Assembly (NCBI RefSeq): GCF_023015985.1
Contig: NZ_JALKAO010000001.1
Coordinates: forward strand, 248,001-312,000
Origin: Marivita sp. S6314
Lineage (GTDB): Bacteria > Pseudomonadota > Alphaproteobacteria > Rhodobacterales > Rhodobacteraceae
Direction: 5' to 3'
Length of the DNA stretch: 64,000 nt
The notes under the pieces are model-generated. The model was not told where the DNA came from, did no database searches, and saw only the letters and a list, made by a program, of their open reading frames with translations. Positions 39,531 to 48,438 of the stretch are shown here, piece after piece (position 1 is the first letter of the stretch; each line of letters begins with the position of its first letter). Both the position numbers and the translations under genes were made by a program.

Positions 39531-39603
39531 ACTCACCTATTCTGGGGGGTTGGCGGCATCGGGAGCATCGTCTAACGTGCCATAAACCTTTGACAGGAGG
39601 CTT

Positions 39604-40419
39604 ATGCGCCATTCGCTGCCCATCGCGCCGCAGTTTTATGTGACGGCTCCGCAACCCTGCCCGTACTTGCCCGGACGCATGGAGCGGAAACTGTTTACCG
39701 CATTGCAAGGCGAACATGCGGACAAGCTGAACAACAGCCTGTCCAAGCAGGGATTCCGCCGGTCGCAAAACGTGCTGTACCGTCCGTCCTGTTCCGATTG
39801 CGCGGCCTGCATGTCGGCGCGGATTGACGTGAATGCGTTCCGGATGTCGAAAAGCCAAAAACGCACCGCCAAGCGGAACCTGCACCTGCGGCGCCGCGCG
39901 TCGAGCGCGTGGGCGTCCGAAGAACAGTACGAGCTGTTTCGCACCTATCTTGATGCGCGCCATGCGGATGGCGGGATGGCGGATATGGATGTGTTCGATT
40001 TTGCCGCCATGGTCGAAGAGACGCCGATCCGGTCGCGGGTGATCGAATACACCGTGAAAGAAACGCGCGCCCTAGAGGCCGTGTGCCTGACCGATGTGCT
40101 CGAAGACGGGTTGAGCATGGTGTATTCGTTTTACACACCCGATGCCCCTGCCCGCAGCCTTGGCACCTACATGATCCTCGATCACATCAAGATCGCGCAG
40201 GAAGCGGGCCTTCCTTACGTCTACCTAGGCTACTGGGTGCCGGGCAGCGCGAAGATGGGGTACAAGGCGTCGTTTTCCGGGCTTGAGATTTACCGTCAGG
40301 GCAGATGGGAAACGTTCAAGGCCCCGGACGCTTATTCGGCCGACACGCATCCTTTGTCCACCGATCCAATTGCGGAACAGGTGGCCAATATCTCGCTGCC
40401 TGATTTGCGCTGTCCCTGA
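39604..40419 (+). CDS. bpt: Aspartate/glutamate leucyltransferase Bpt
   Basis: 271 aa. Bpt adds leucine from tRNA to proteins with N-terminal Asp or Glu, feeding them to ClpAP through ClpS. It resembles eukaryotic arginyltransferases: [17 protein letters not shown], the Cys-rich [17 protein letters not shown] and [26 protein letters not shown] stands before ATG 39604. Confidence 0.94.
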   Translation: MRHSLPIAPQFYVTAPQPCPYLPGRMERKLFTALQGEHADKLNNSLSKQGFRRSQNVLYRPSCSDCAACMSARIDVNAFRMSKSQKRTAKRNLHLRRRASSAWASEEQYELFRTYLDARHADGGMADMDVFDFAAMVEETPIRSRVIEYTVKETRALEAVCLTDVLEDGLSMVYSFYTPDAPARSLGTYMILDHIKIAQEAGLPYVYLGYWVPGSAKMGYKASFSGLEIYRQGRWETFKAPDAYSADTHPLSTDPIAEQVANISLPDLRCP

Positions 40420-40516
40420 CATCATCGCGTCTACGGTCGTCGTGTGTCTTTCCGACGGCGCGGAACGATCTGCGCTTCATTGCGTTCAACTGGAGAACCA
40501 GATGAAGGAGATCGAC

Positions 40517-40891
40517 ATGGCTGAGAGAGACAAACTTGTTCTACCGATTGCAAAGCTCGCACGCGACAACGACCAGTTCCGCGAGGTGATCTGGACCGGT
40601 GACGAAACCCAACTGGTGCTGATGGCCATCCCGGAAGGCGGTGAAATCGGTGGCGAAACCCATGAGGGCCACGATCAGCTGCTGTATTTCGTTGACGGCA
40701 TGGGCAAAGCCAAGATCGGCGATGACGAGATGGACGTGTCCGCCGGGGATGTCGCGATTGTGCCATCTGGCAAATACCACAATTTCAAGAATGTCGGCAC
40801 CGGCATGCTGCGCCTTTACACGACCTATTCCCCACCCGAACACGAGGCGGGCACCGAACACGACACCAAAGAAGAAGCGGACGCATCTTAA
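40517..40891 (+). CDS. Cupin-domain protein
   Basis: 124 aa from ATG 40517, with AAGGAGAT ahead of it; an in-frame ATG lies at 40502. One cupin barrel: GGEIGGETHEGHDQLLYFVDG and GDVAIVPSGKYHNFKN contain the His/Glu/His metal ligands. The C-terminus is an acidic tail (EHEAGTEHDTKEEAD). Enzyme or binding protein; substrate unknown. A bidirectional terminator follows. Confidence 0.87.
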   Translation: MAERDKLVLPIAKLARDNDQFREVIWTGDETQLVLMAIPEGGEIGGETHEGHDQLLYFVDGMGKAKIGDDEMDVSAGDVAIVPSGKYHNFKNVGTGMLRLYTTYSPPEHEAGTEHDTKEEADAS

Positions 40892-40911
40892 GCGTCGGCA
40901 CCTTCCAATAA

Positions 40912-40940
40912 AAAAGGCCGCTTGGAGCAAGCGGCCTTTT
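40912..40940. terminator. Bidirectional terminator between the cupin and TRAP genes
   Basis: Twelve-base perfect stem AAAAGGCCGCTT / AAGCGGCCTTTT with a GGAGC loop; T-runs on both strands end transcription of the cupin gene and of the TRAP operon. Confidence 0.93.
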
Positions 40941-40959
40941 ATCGTTTGAGTGCTTGAGA

Positions 40960-43311
40960 TTACGGGATCAGATCCGGAATGAACGTGACGATCCCCGGGA
41001 AGGTCCATAGCAATGCAAGTCCAACCACCTGAATGCCCACGAACGGGATGATGCCGCGATAGATGTGGCCGGTGGTGACCTCTTTTGGGGCGACCCCGCG
41101 CAAGTAGAACAGCGCAAAGCCAAAGGGCGGTGTCAGGAACGAGGTCTGCAGGTTCACCGCGATCATGATGGTGACCCATTTCGGGTCAAACGACCCGCCA
41201 TAGATCACCGGCCCGACAATGGGCACCACGATGTAGATGATCTCAAGGAAATCGAGCACGAAGCCCAGAACGAACAGCACCAGCATCACGATCAGGAAGA
41301 CCTTGAACTCGTTGTCAAAGCTCTTGAGGAACTGCTGGATGTAATGTTCGCCCCCAAACGAGATCACCACAAGGTTCAGAAGCTGCGACGCGATCAGGAT
41401 GGTAAAGACCATGCTGGTCACTTTTGCCGTCTCTCGCACAGCCGGGCTGAGCACGCCTGACTTGAACAGAACCCAGCAGCTGTAAAGCAGGCCGAAGAAC
41501 GCGTACAAATAGGCCGCGTAGGCCGCGAGGAAGCCGATCCAGCTTTCCGTGCTGACCTCATCAAGGTTGATGCGCAGGTCAAAGTTCACGCCAATCAGGA
41601 TCATGATCGCAACCGCAAAGGTGGAGTTGATGATGATCTTGCCGGATTTGTCCTGCTCTTTCAGCTTACGGTAGGCCGCGAGCATGATTGCGCCCGCTGC
41701 ACCCAGGGCTGCGGCCGGTGTCGGGTTGGTGATCCCGCCAAGGATTGACCCAAGCACCGCCACGATCAGGATCAGCGGTGGGAAGACAACGCGGATCAGT
41801 TCGTTCTTGGACAGAAGCTTGACCGCATAGGTCGCCCCCCATAGCGCGATGGCCGATGGGATCGCCATCAGGGCAACGGTGGCCAGCGCGGATGTCGTTG
41901 GCGTGATGGCGATGATGTCGACAAGCAACAACAGCACCAAACCACCTGCGCCAATGATCATTGGACGCGGATCGGAACTGGGGGAAACACCCCGAGCGAA
42001 GGTCAAGACCAGCCCAACCAGCACCGCGAGGATCGCCATGCCGGTCCCGATTGGGGCGGCGTTTCCGATCTTGGCCGCGATGGCGGCGGTCAGTTCGTCT
42101 TCGGTCAGGCGTTCGCTTTGCGCCTGCCCACCGGCATCATCAATCGCCTGCTGTTCCGCGACGGCGGTGTCCCACGCCTCTTGACCGTGCAGTTCGATCA
42201 TCGAGGCCTGACACTGTTCGCCCACATTGGTGCGCAGGCTGGCCGCGTCGCCGATATCGGAGAAGCTGTCCACCTGCGTGGATTGCGATCCGACCACGTT
42301 GACCTGCCCCAGCAGGATCGTGCCCGCGATCAACGCAATCGGCACGAACATGAACCAAGTCAGCGCTTCGCCGCGGGTGACCGGTTCGGCATTTGTCGAT
42401 CCCAGCTCCACGGGAGGCGCCTTGGACGGGTTGAGCATCGCAAAGCCAAAGGCGTAGGCCGCGTAGAGCCCCGCCAGCATGATGCCCGGCAACAAAGCCG
42501 CTTGAAACAGCGTGCCGACCGACACAACCGCCGGTTCCCCAAGGAAGGTCAAGGCGTCGGTACAGCCCGCAAGCTGGGCGCGGTTTTCCTGCGCGGCGGA
42601 ATACAGATCACCTGCCAGTGTGCCCAGAAGAACGATCACGATGGACGGTGGAATGATCTGCCCCAACGTCCCCGACGCGGCGATCACACCTGTCGCCAGT
42701 TCCGGCGAATAGTTGTTGCGCAGCATCGTCGGAAGGGCCAGCAGGCCCATCGTCACAACTGTCGCGCCGACAATCCCGGTCGAGGCCGCAAGAAACGCGC
42801 CCACCACCACGATGGATACGGCCAGACCGCCCGGCAGCGGGCCAAAGACCCGCGCCATGGTTGTCAGAAGATCGTTCGCGATCTTGGAGCGTTCCAGCAC
42901 AATGCCCATCAGAACGAACATCAGAACCGCCAGCAGCGTCTCGATCGACTGGCCCGCAAGCACACGTTCGTTGATGCGGTTCACAATGAACGACACGTTC
43001 CGGTCAAGCGCCACTTCCCAGCCCTGCGGGAACACCGGTTCTTCGATGCGCGGCAAGTCCGGATTTCGAAAAATGGAAATCGCGTTGGGGTTCATTCCAT
43101 CTGACACAAGCTGCGCATAGGCGGCCGAACCGGTGTCGATGGCCTGGTGGATCAGCAAACCCGCACTGTCGAGCGCGGCGATGATCCCGAAGGAAATGGC
43201 CCCTGCCCCGGCGATGGCAAACGCCACCGGGAACCCGGACAGGATTGCCGAAAAGAGCGTGAGAAAGACGATGATCAGTCCGACCTCGACGCCATCAAGT
43301 CCAAAAAGCAT
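40960..43311 (-). CDS. TRAP transporter large permease (DctM type), extended
   Basis: 783 aa, against about 430 for a typical DctM. It is the ion-coupled transport subunit in the inner membrane. N-terminal segments (IIVFLTLFSAILSGFPVAFAIAGAG), the GIVGATVVTMGLLALPTML stretch and the C-terminal LQTSFLTPPFGFALFYLRG are family signatures. Extra length comes from a loop after helix 1 (about 50-90), a polar segment with one Cys (about 355-415) and additional helices. Large forms are common in roseobacters. It ends the SBP-DctQ-DctM operon, 14 bases after the small permease. Confidence 0.92.
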   Translation of the reverse strand: MLFGLDGVEVGLIIVFLTLFSAILSGFPVAFAIAGAGAISFGIIAALDSAGLLIHQAIDTGSAAYAQLVSDGMNPNAISIFRNPDLPRIEEPVFPQGWEVALDRNVSFIVNRINERVLAGQSIETLLAVLMFVLMGIVLERSKIANDLLTTMARVFGPLPGGLAVSIVVVGAFLAASTGIVGATVVTMGLLALPTMLRNNYSPELATGVIAASGTLGQIIPPSIVIVLLGTLAGDLYSAAQENRAQLAGCTDALTFLGEPAVVSVGTLFQAALLPGIMLAGLYAAYAFGFAMLNPSKAPPVELGSTNAEPVTRGEALTWFMFVPIALIAGTILLGQVNVVGSQSTQVDSFSDIGDAASLRTNVGEQCQASMIELHGQEAWDTAVAEQQAIDDAGGQAQSERLTEDELTAAIAAKIGNAAPIGTGMAILAVLVGLVLTFARGVSPSSDPRPMIIGAGGLVLLLLVDIIAITPTTSALATVALMAIPSAIALWGATYAVKLLSKNELIRVVFPPLILIVAVLGSILGGITNPTPAAALGAAGAIMLAAYRKLKEQDKSGKIIINSTFAVAIMILIGVNFDLRINLDEVSTESWIGFLAAYAAYLYAFFGLLYSCWVLFKSGVLSPAVRETAKVTSMVFTILIASQLLNLVVISFGGEHYIQQFLKSFDNEFKVFLIVMLVLFVLGFVLDFLEIIYIVVPIVGPVIYGGSFDPKWVTIMIAVNLQTSFLTPPFGFALFYLRGVAPKEVTTGHIYRGIIPFVGIQVVGLALLWTFPGIVTFIPDLIP

Positions 43312-43325
43312 GACTGTCTCCGCCC

Positions 43326-44264
43326 TTAAAATTCTGCGTGATCGTAGGGTTCTTCACCCTGTTCGAGCACATCTTTGTCATGGTATTTGCCAACGCTCTC
43401 TTCGCCCTCTTTCCATTCAAGGAAGGACCGGTAGAAGAACGCCACGGCTTGCAGGAAGATCAGGCCACACATGATGACCAGCAGAACCTTGAACAGGAAA
43501 TACCCGTTAAAGCCCGAGGGGCTGAAACCGATGGTTTCCACGTTCCAGCGCAGAGCACGGGCTTTGTTGATCAGCCTGTCCAGATCTTCCGAGGCAGAGG
43601 GTTTCGGCACGATCAGGTGCCGCCACATGAAGAACCACGCGTAGAGCCAGATCAGCACCGCCATGGGCATCATGAAGATGATGCTGCCCACCATGTCGAT
43701 CACCCGCTTGGTGCGGTGCGACACGGCGGAATAGATCAGGTCAACGCGCACATGTCCGCCCTGCACAAAGGTATATGTCAGGCAAAGTGTAACCACCAAG
43801 GCGTTGTAAAGCTTGAGCTCTTCCGCCCACCACGAAATATCGAACGCGACGGGGATGCCGAACCCCATCGAAATGTCGGGACGGGTAAAAATCCGTTGCA
43901 TGAAGACGATGACCACCTGTTGGATCACCATCAGCAGACCGGCCCAGGCGAAGAAGCGGCCAATCGTGTTGGCCATACCTTCCAGCCCGCGGACACAGGC
44001 CCACATGAATTCGTTTCGCCATAAACCGATGGCCGTGACGATCAGGAATGTCGTGAAGACGACGAAGAAAAATTCGACTGATCCGCCGTAATAGACGAAC
44101 CGCATGATGGATTGTTTGTCGCTCCAATCAAGCCAGAGCTGCGGATGCGTGATCGCGTAGCCGAAATTGTAAAATGACGCCGCGATGTTCTGCAGCACCC
44201 AGACAATCCCGCTCCCCAGTGCCGCTAAGGCTGAGCCAAAGCTGACCGCGTGGACCTCTTCCAT
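43326..44264 (-). CDS. TRAP transporter small permease (DctQ type), extended
   Basis: 312 aa from ATG 44264 (GGGGGAA before it), longer than the usual 160-200 aa. The four-helix DctQ core is at about 95-235, with WWAEELKLYNALVVTLCLTYTFVQGGHVRVDL as the family signature. The extra N-terminal part holds a further hydrophobic segment, and the C-terminus ends in a charged tail (EEPYDHAEF). It works with the large permease and the binding protein encoded on either side. Confidence 0.88.
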   Translation of the reverse strand: MEEVHAVSFGSALAALGSGIVWVLQNIAASFYNFGYAITHPQLWLDWSDKQSIMRFVYYGGSVEFFFVVFTTFLIVTAIGLWRNEFMWACVRGLEGMANTIGRFFAWAGLLMVIQQVVIVFMQRIFTRPDISMGFGIPVAFDISWWAEELKLYNALVVTLCLTYTFVQGGHVRVDLIYSAVSHRTKRVIDMVGSIIFMMPMAVLIWLYAWFFMWRHLIVPKPSASEDLDRLINKARALRWNVETIGFSPSGFNGYFLFKVLLVIMCGLIFLQAVAFFYRSFLEWKEGEESVGKYHDKDVLEQGEEPYDHAEF

Positions 44265-44314
44265 GGTGTTCCCCCGTTCTTCACGTGACGCGCCGTCGCA
44301 AGGCGGCATCCGTA

Positions 44315-44359
44315 ATTGGGCGTTATACGCCAATGAGGGTCCCTGCCGTGCAGGAACCC
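44315..44359 (-). promoter_or_regulatory. Two stem-loops between the TRAP binding protein and permease genes
   Basis: ATTGG-g-CGT-TAT-ACG-CCAAT (44315-44334) and GGGTcCCTGC-CGT-GCAGGaACCC (44337-44359). Neither has a T-run. Hairpins in this position in transport operons often protect the upstream binding-protein mRNA so that it exceeds the permease message. Confidence 0.55.
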
Positions 44360-44387
44360 CCGATCTTTATTGTCGCACGGGACCGTT

Positions 44388-45473
44388 TTACTGGCCCAGA
44401 ACGCGAACGCGCTGCGCGACGTAGTAGCCATCGGACTTGTTGATCCAGGACGCGGAGGTTGCGAGGCTTTCCTCGAACGAGCCACGGATCTTGGCGAAGA
44501 GGTCATCGCCCATGTTTTCATCCATGACTTCCTTGGACGCCGCGCCGAACGCATCCCAGACATCGTCAGAGAACTGAAGCGTCTTGACGCCCTGCGACTG
44601 CAGGCGCGCCAGCGCCGCACCGTTGTTTGCAAGGGTCTCGGACAGCTGGATCTGCGTGGTCGCCATGGAGGCGTAGCGCAGGATCGCCTTGTGCTGGTCG
44701 CTGAGTTCGTTCCAGACATCCAGGTTGACCGAAGATGCCAGCGCCGATCCCGGCTCATGGAAGCCAGCAGTGTAGTAGACTTTCGCCACTTCCTGGAACC
44801 CGGCGCGTTCGTCAGCCATCGGGCCAACCCATTCCAGACCGTCCAGAGCACCGGACGACAGCGCCTGATAGAGTTCACCACCCGGGATGTTCTGAACCGA
44901 TGCACCCATGCGTGTCAGAACCTGACCGCCAAGGCCCGGCATCCGGAACTTCAGACCGTTGAAGTCGTCAGCGGAAGTGATTTCGTTGCGGAACCAGCCA
45001 CCTGACTGCGACCCGGAGTTCCCGGCCAGCAAGCCCTTGAGGTTGAAGATCGAGCCCAGTTCATCATGCAGTTCTTCACCACCGCCATGGTAGTACCAGT
45101 TGCTGACTTCCTGCGCGGTGCCACCAAACGGCACGGCGGTGAAATAGGCATAACCCGGGTGCTGACCGATGAAGTAGTAATCCGCCGAGTGATAGAGGTC
45201 GGCCTGACCGGAGGACACAGCGTCGAAGACTTCGAACGCGCCCACCAATTCGCCCGGTGCTTTCTTGTCGATGACGAGGCTGCCACCGGACATTTCGCGC
45301 ACCATGGTTTCAAAATATGTGGCGGCGTCATCAAGAACCGCGAAACCGCGCGGCCAGGATGTGACCATTGTCAGTGTCCGTGTGGACTGAGCGACCAGTG
45401 GTGTGGCCAGAGTGGTTGCCGCGGCAGCACCTGCCCCAACTGTAGACGCCCGTAGGAATGAACGACGATCCAT
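44388..45473 (-). CDS. TRAP transporter substrate-binding protein (TakP-like)
   Basis: 361 aa from ATG 45473, preceded by GGGGAGGAA. The N-terminus MDRRSFLRASTVGAGAAAAT carries a Tat-like RRSFL leader for export. The mature part (AVPFGGTAQEVSNWYYHGG, GGWFRNEI, LKFRMPGLGGQVLTRMGAS, LDGLEWVGP) is closest to the 2-oxoacid-binding TakP group of Rhodobacter, which forms dimers in the periplasm. The conserved Arg in KFRMPGLG should bind the carboxylate. Exact substrate not determined. Confidence 0.9.
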   Translation of the reverse strand: MDRRSFLRASTVGAGAAAATTLATPLVAQSTRTLTMVTSWPRGFAVLDDAATYFETMVREMSGGSLVIDKKAPGELVGAFEVFDAVSSGQADLYHSADYYFIGQHPGYAYFTAVPFGGTAQEVSNWYYHGGGEELHDELGSIFNLKGLLAGNSGSQSGGWFRNEITSADDFNGLKFRMPGLGGQVLTRMGASVQNIPGGELYQALSSGALDGLEWVGPMADERAGFQEVAKVYYTAGFHEPGSALASSVNLDVWNELSDQHKAILRYASMATTQIQLSETLANNGAALARLQSQGVKTLQFSDDVWDAFGAASKEVMDENMGDDLFAKIRGSFEESLATSASWINKSDGYYVAQRVRVLGQ

Positions 45474-45697
45474 GTATTTCCTCCCCTTGAATTGGATGCG
45501 CAAAAGCAGCCAGCCCGCTATTTGCGCGGATCGTTAAGTAGGTCGGAAATTACAGAGACGCGGACAGGAGGAGAATACCCAGTCCTACGGAGGTTTGTCG
45601 AAAAATGGCCGCAAATCGCGGGAAAAGTGAACGGGATATGGCGGCTGACCGCACATCGCGGCTTTGATTCGGAGTGCCCGTGGGGTAGCGGTCTGTC

Positions 45698-47122
45698 ATG
45701 GCATGGAGTGTACACCGCCTTCGGATCACCAACGGGCAGAAGCTGTTTCTTCTGGCGTCGGTGCCGCTGATCCTGTCCGCCGCCGCGATTGCGTGGCTGG
45801 TGGCAAGTCAGGCGCGTGCGATGGCTGACCGCGAAATTGCGGTGCTTGAGGATCAGCTTATCGAAGCCAAGAAACGCGAGCTGCGGAACTATGTCACGCA
45901 GGCGCGCAACGGGTTCTATTTCATCTACGGCTCTGCAGAACCGGATGATCAGGACGCCCGCAACCAGGTGGCCCAAATCCTGAGCGCGATGATCTACGGC
46001 GATGAAGGGTTCTTTTTCGTCTACGACTATGATGGCACAAATCTTGTTAGTCCGCGCCAGACCGATCTGATCAACAAGAACTGGATTCATCTTGAAGATG
46101 GCGACGGAACCAAGGTTGTTCAGGAATTCATTGCCACCGCCCGGTCCGGTGCCGGGTATGTCGAGCATCTGTGGCCCAAGCCATCCACCGGGCAAGAGGC
46201 GCGGATGATCACCTATGTCACGTCCTTTCCCAGTTGGCGTTGGGCCGTTGGCACGGGCGTGTTCATTGATGACGTCGTCGCCTCGGTTGCCGCCGCGCGG
46301 GCCGAAGTCGAGGCGCGCGTGCAGCAGACCTTTGTCTATATCTCGGCCATCACACTGGCGGCCCTGCTTATGGTGTTCCTGACCGGGGTGTTTTTGAACG
46401 TACGTGAACGTAAACTGGCGGATGCCAAACTTCGCGAACTGGCCCAGCGGGTTCTGGACACGCAGGAAGAAGAGCGCGGGCGCGTAGCGCGGGAACTGCA
46501 TGACGGGATCAGCCAGATCCTTGTGGGTGTGAAATACGCGCTGGACGTTGCTTTGCGCCGGGCGCGCAAGGGCGATCCAACGGCAACCGAGCCGTTGGAG
46601 AAAGGCATCGACAACCTGAACACCGCCATCACCGAGGTGCGCCGCATCAGCCGCGATCTGCGGCCGGGCGTTCTGGACGATCTGGGGCTTGGGCCCGCGA
46701 TCAAATCCCTGAGCGAGGATTTCCGCGCCCGCACCGGCATTGAAACAGTGTTTGACACCGTCGTGTTCCGCAACCGGCTTGACCAGAACGCCAAGATCGC
46801 GCTCTACCGCATCGCGCAGGAAGCGCTGACCAATGTTGAACGTCACGCCAAGGCGACCCGTGTGATGATTGATCTGCGCGGACATCGCGATGGTGCAACC
46901 CTGCGCATTCAGGATGACGGGCGCGGGATCGAAAGCAAGGATGCCCGCATCCGCGACGGGATTGGCCTGCGCAACATGCAGGAACGGATCGACCAACTGG
47001 GTGGAACGCTGCGAATCTTGTCTTCGCCAGAGGGCACCAGTATCGAAGCGGATGTGCCTTTAACCCACATGCTGCCGCCCGAAGACCGGAAGCAGTCCAA
47101 ACTGACCGAGGCCCCGGTATGA
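45698..47122 (+). CDS. Cache-domain sensor histidine kinase (NarX/DegS type)
   Basis: 474 aa. Transmembrane helices at about 17-36 and 213-234 flank a periplasmic sCache-like sensor domain (GFYFIYG, GDEGFFFVYDYDGTNLVSP, TSFPSWRWAVGTGVFID). The cytosolic HisKA_3 box has phospho-His268 in RVARELHDGISQILVG, then the ATPase part with NVERHAKATRV and DDGRGI. It overlaps the response regulator by four bases and is divergent from the TRAP genes, so it probably senses the transported acid and controls uptake. Confidence 0.9.
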   Translation: MAWSVHRLRITNGQKLFLLASVPLILSAAAIAWLVASQARAMADREIAVLEDQLIEAKKRELRNYVTQARNGFYFIYGSAEPDDQDARNQVAQILSAMIYGDEGFFFVYDYDGTNLVSPRQTDLINKNWIHLEDGDGTKVVQEFIATARSGAGYVEHLWPKPSTGQEARMITYVTSFPSWRWAVGTGVFIDDVVASVAAARAEVEARVQQTFVYISAITLAALLMVFLTGVFLNVRERKLADAKLRELAQRVLDTQEEERGRVARELHDGISQILVGVKYALDVALRRARKGDPTATEPLEKGIDNLNTAITEVRRISRDLRPGVLDDLGLGPAIKSLSEDFRARTGIETVFDTVVFRNRLDQNAKIALYRIAQEALTNVERHAKATRVMIDLRGHRDGATLRIQDDGRGIESKDARIRDGIGLRNMQERIDQLGGTLRILSSPEGTSIEADVPLTHMLPPEDRKQSKLTEAPV

Positions 47123-47763
47123 GCGCCCGTATTCGCGTCGTTGTTGTTGATGATCACCCCATGGTCGCCGAAGGGATCGAAGCGATCCTCGACGGGTATG
47201 ACGATATTGATGTGCTGGCCACGCTGGGCGACGGTCAGGCCCTGATTGACCAGCTTGAAACACTGGCCCCGGACGTGGTGCTGATGGATCTGAACATGCC
47301 GGGACTGAACGGCTTGTCAACAACCGAGATCGTGCTGGAACGTCGACCGGAAACCCGTGTTCTGGTCCTGTCGATGCATGACACACCGGAATATATCTCA
47401 ACCGCTTTGGGCCACGGGGCCAAGGGGTATGTGCTGAAAGATGTTCCGACGGAAGAAATCAAGAACGCCATCGACGCGGTGATGCGCGGCGAACAATACT
47501 TGTGCACCGGCGCCGAAGGGGCGCTGACACCTGCCGATGGCGTCGGGCGCGAGCAACTGACGAACCGGGAGCAGACGATCCTGTTGGAGCTTGCTCAGGG
47601 TAAATCAAATAAAGAGGTCGCCCTGACGCTGGATATCTCGGTGCGTACCGTGGAAACACATCGCAAGAACATCAAACGCAAGCTAGGGATCAGTTCCACC
47701 GCTGGCCTGACGCGTTACGCGCTGGAACATGGCGTGTTGCAAGGGACCGGCGTGAACAGCTAG
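47119..47763 (+). CDS. NarL/FixJ-type response regulator
   Basis: 214 aa. Receiver Asp57 in VVLMDLNMPGLNG, with DDHP at 11-14. The C-terminal LuxR-type helix-turn-helix (LTNREQTILLELAQGKSNKEVALTLDISVRTVETHRKNI) is complete. Coupled to the kinase by an ATGA overlap. Expected targets are the divergent TRAP genes; the 224-base space between the two operons would hold its sites. Confidence 0.93.
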   Translation: MSARIRVVVVDDHPMVAEGIEAILDGYDDIDVLATLGDGQALIDQLETLAPDVVLMDLNMPGLNGLSTTEIVLERRPETRVLVLSMHDTPEYISTALGHGAKGYVLKDVPTEEIKNAIDAVMRGEQYLCTGAEGALTPADGVGREQLTNREQTILLELAQGKSNKEVALTLDISVRTVETHRKNIKRKLGISSTAGLTRYALEHGVLQGTGVNS

Positions 47764-47770
47764 GCGCAGC

Positions 47771-48001
47771 CTAAACGTCCAAACCCGTTTTCGCGGAGTC
47801 ACAGTCGAACACTTTATAGACTGTAGCTTTAAAGATCATCACCGGGCCGTCATGGGCCTTCTGCCCCAATGCTGCACTGGTGATCTGGGTTGAATATGTG
47901 CTCGTGGGATTGATCACCGCGGCAAGACCCAAAGCCAACATCAGCACTGTGGCATGCAACATGGAAAAAGATCCGGTGCGTATCCGCTGTTTGCCAATCA
48001 T
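47771..48001 (-). CDS. Small membrane or secreted protein, unknown
   Basis: 76 aa with GGAGGG four bases before ATG 48001. A basic start (MIGKQRIRTGSF) leads into a hydrophobic helix (MLHATVLMLALGLAAVI), then a polar tail with one Cys. No family recognised. It faces the response regulator tail to tail with seven bases between, and it reads away from the ilv leader region. Confidence 0.6.
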   Translation of the reverse strand: MIGKQRIRTGSFSMLHATVLMLALGLAAVINPTSTYSTQITSAALGQKAHDGPVMIFKATVYKVFDCDSAKTGLDV

Positions 48002-48240
48002 GAGACCCTCCAGAGGCGCTGCAATCTGAACTGCTTGGTTTAGTTTATCGGCGCGATCCGCTCACATGCAATTCACAACTCCGCGCGCAGATGCACAGCA
48101 GATGTTTGTCGCACCCAAATTTGGCGCGCTTTACGCGTTTTTCCCTGTCGATTTACCGATAGTTTCAATCGCAAACCCGTGATGCGCAACAAATGGCAAT
48201 TTTTTCTGCTTTCAAAGTTCTTTTTTCGCGCGTTTGCATG
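48002..48240. other. Gene-free upstream part of the ilv leader region
   Basis: 239 bases, more A/T-rich than the flanks, with TTTACGCG and TTTTTTCT tracts. No reading frame with a ribosome site and no strong hairpin was seen. It probably carries upstream promoter elements for ilvB and for the divergent small gene. Confidence 0.4.
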
Positions 48241-48268
48241 TTGACGCCCGTTCCGGCTCACCATAGTG
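48241..48268 (+). promoter_or_regulatory. Candidate ilv promoter
   Basis: TTGACG (48241-48246) and a weak -10 (CATAGT, 48262-48267, or one base on) with 15-16 bases between. Transcription would start just before the leader peptide ribosome site. Confidence 0.45.
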
Positions 48269-48297
48269 TCCCCGCACGCGAAAAGGAGCTTTCCAAG

Positions 48298-48345
48298 ATG
48301 TGCGACCTAGTCGTCATTGTAGATCAAAGGTGCATGGGCCGGTAA
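48298..48345 (+). CDS. ilvL: ilv leader peptide
   Basis: Fifteen codons, MCDLVVIVDQRCMGR, then TAA. GGAG at 48285-48288 provides the ribosome site. The run Leu-Val-Val-Ile-Val matches all three products of the pathway encoded downstream, which is the hallmark of attenuation by charged branched-chain tRNAs. An intrinsic terminator follows 25 bases later. Confidence 0.82.
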   Translation: MCDLVVIVDQRCMGR

Positions 48346-48369
48346 CGGAACCTGAACAGGACCCCATGC

Positions 48370-48398
48370 GCCCCCGCTTTATCACCGGGGGCTTTTTT
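48370..48398 (+). terminator. ilv attenuator
   Basis: Stem GCCCCCG / CGGGGGC with a nine-base loop and six Ts, 40 bases before ilvB. An alternative pairing exists upstream: GCATGGG (48332-48338) with CCCATGC (48363-48369), whose right arm abuts the terminator and whose left arm lies within the leader peptide codons, so ribosome position could decide between folds. Confidence 0.85.
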
Positions 48399-48438
48399 AT
48401 GCGTAACGAACAGAAGTGTCTGTAAACGGAGCAAAGCG

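Noticed and set aside
48002-48300. Searched for a tRNA or other RNA gene in the ilv upstream space
   Set aside because: No T-loop GGTTCRA pattern or cloverleaf was seen; the region reads as promoter and leader.
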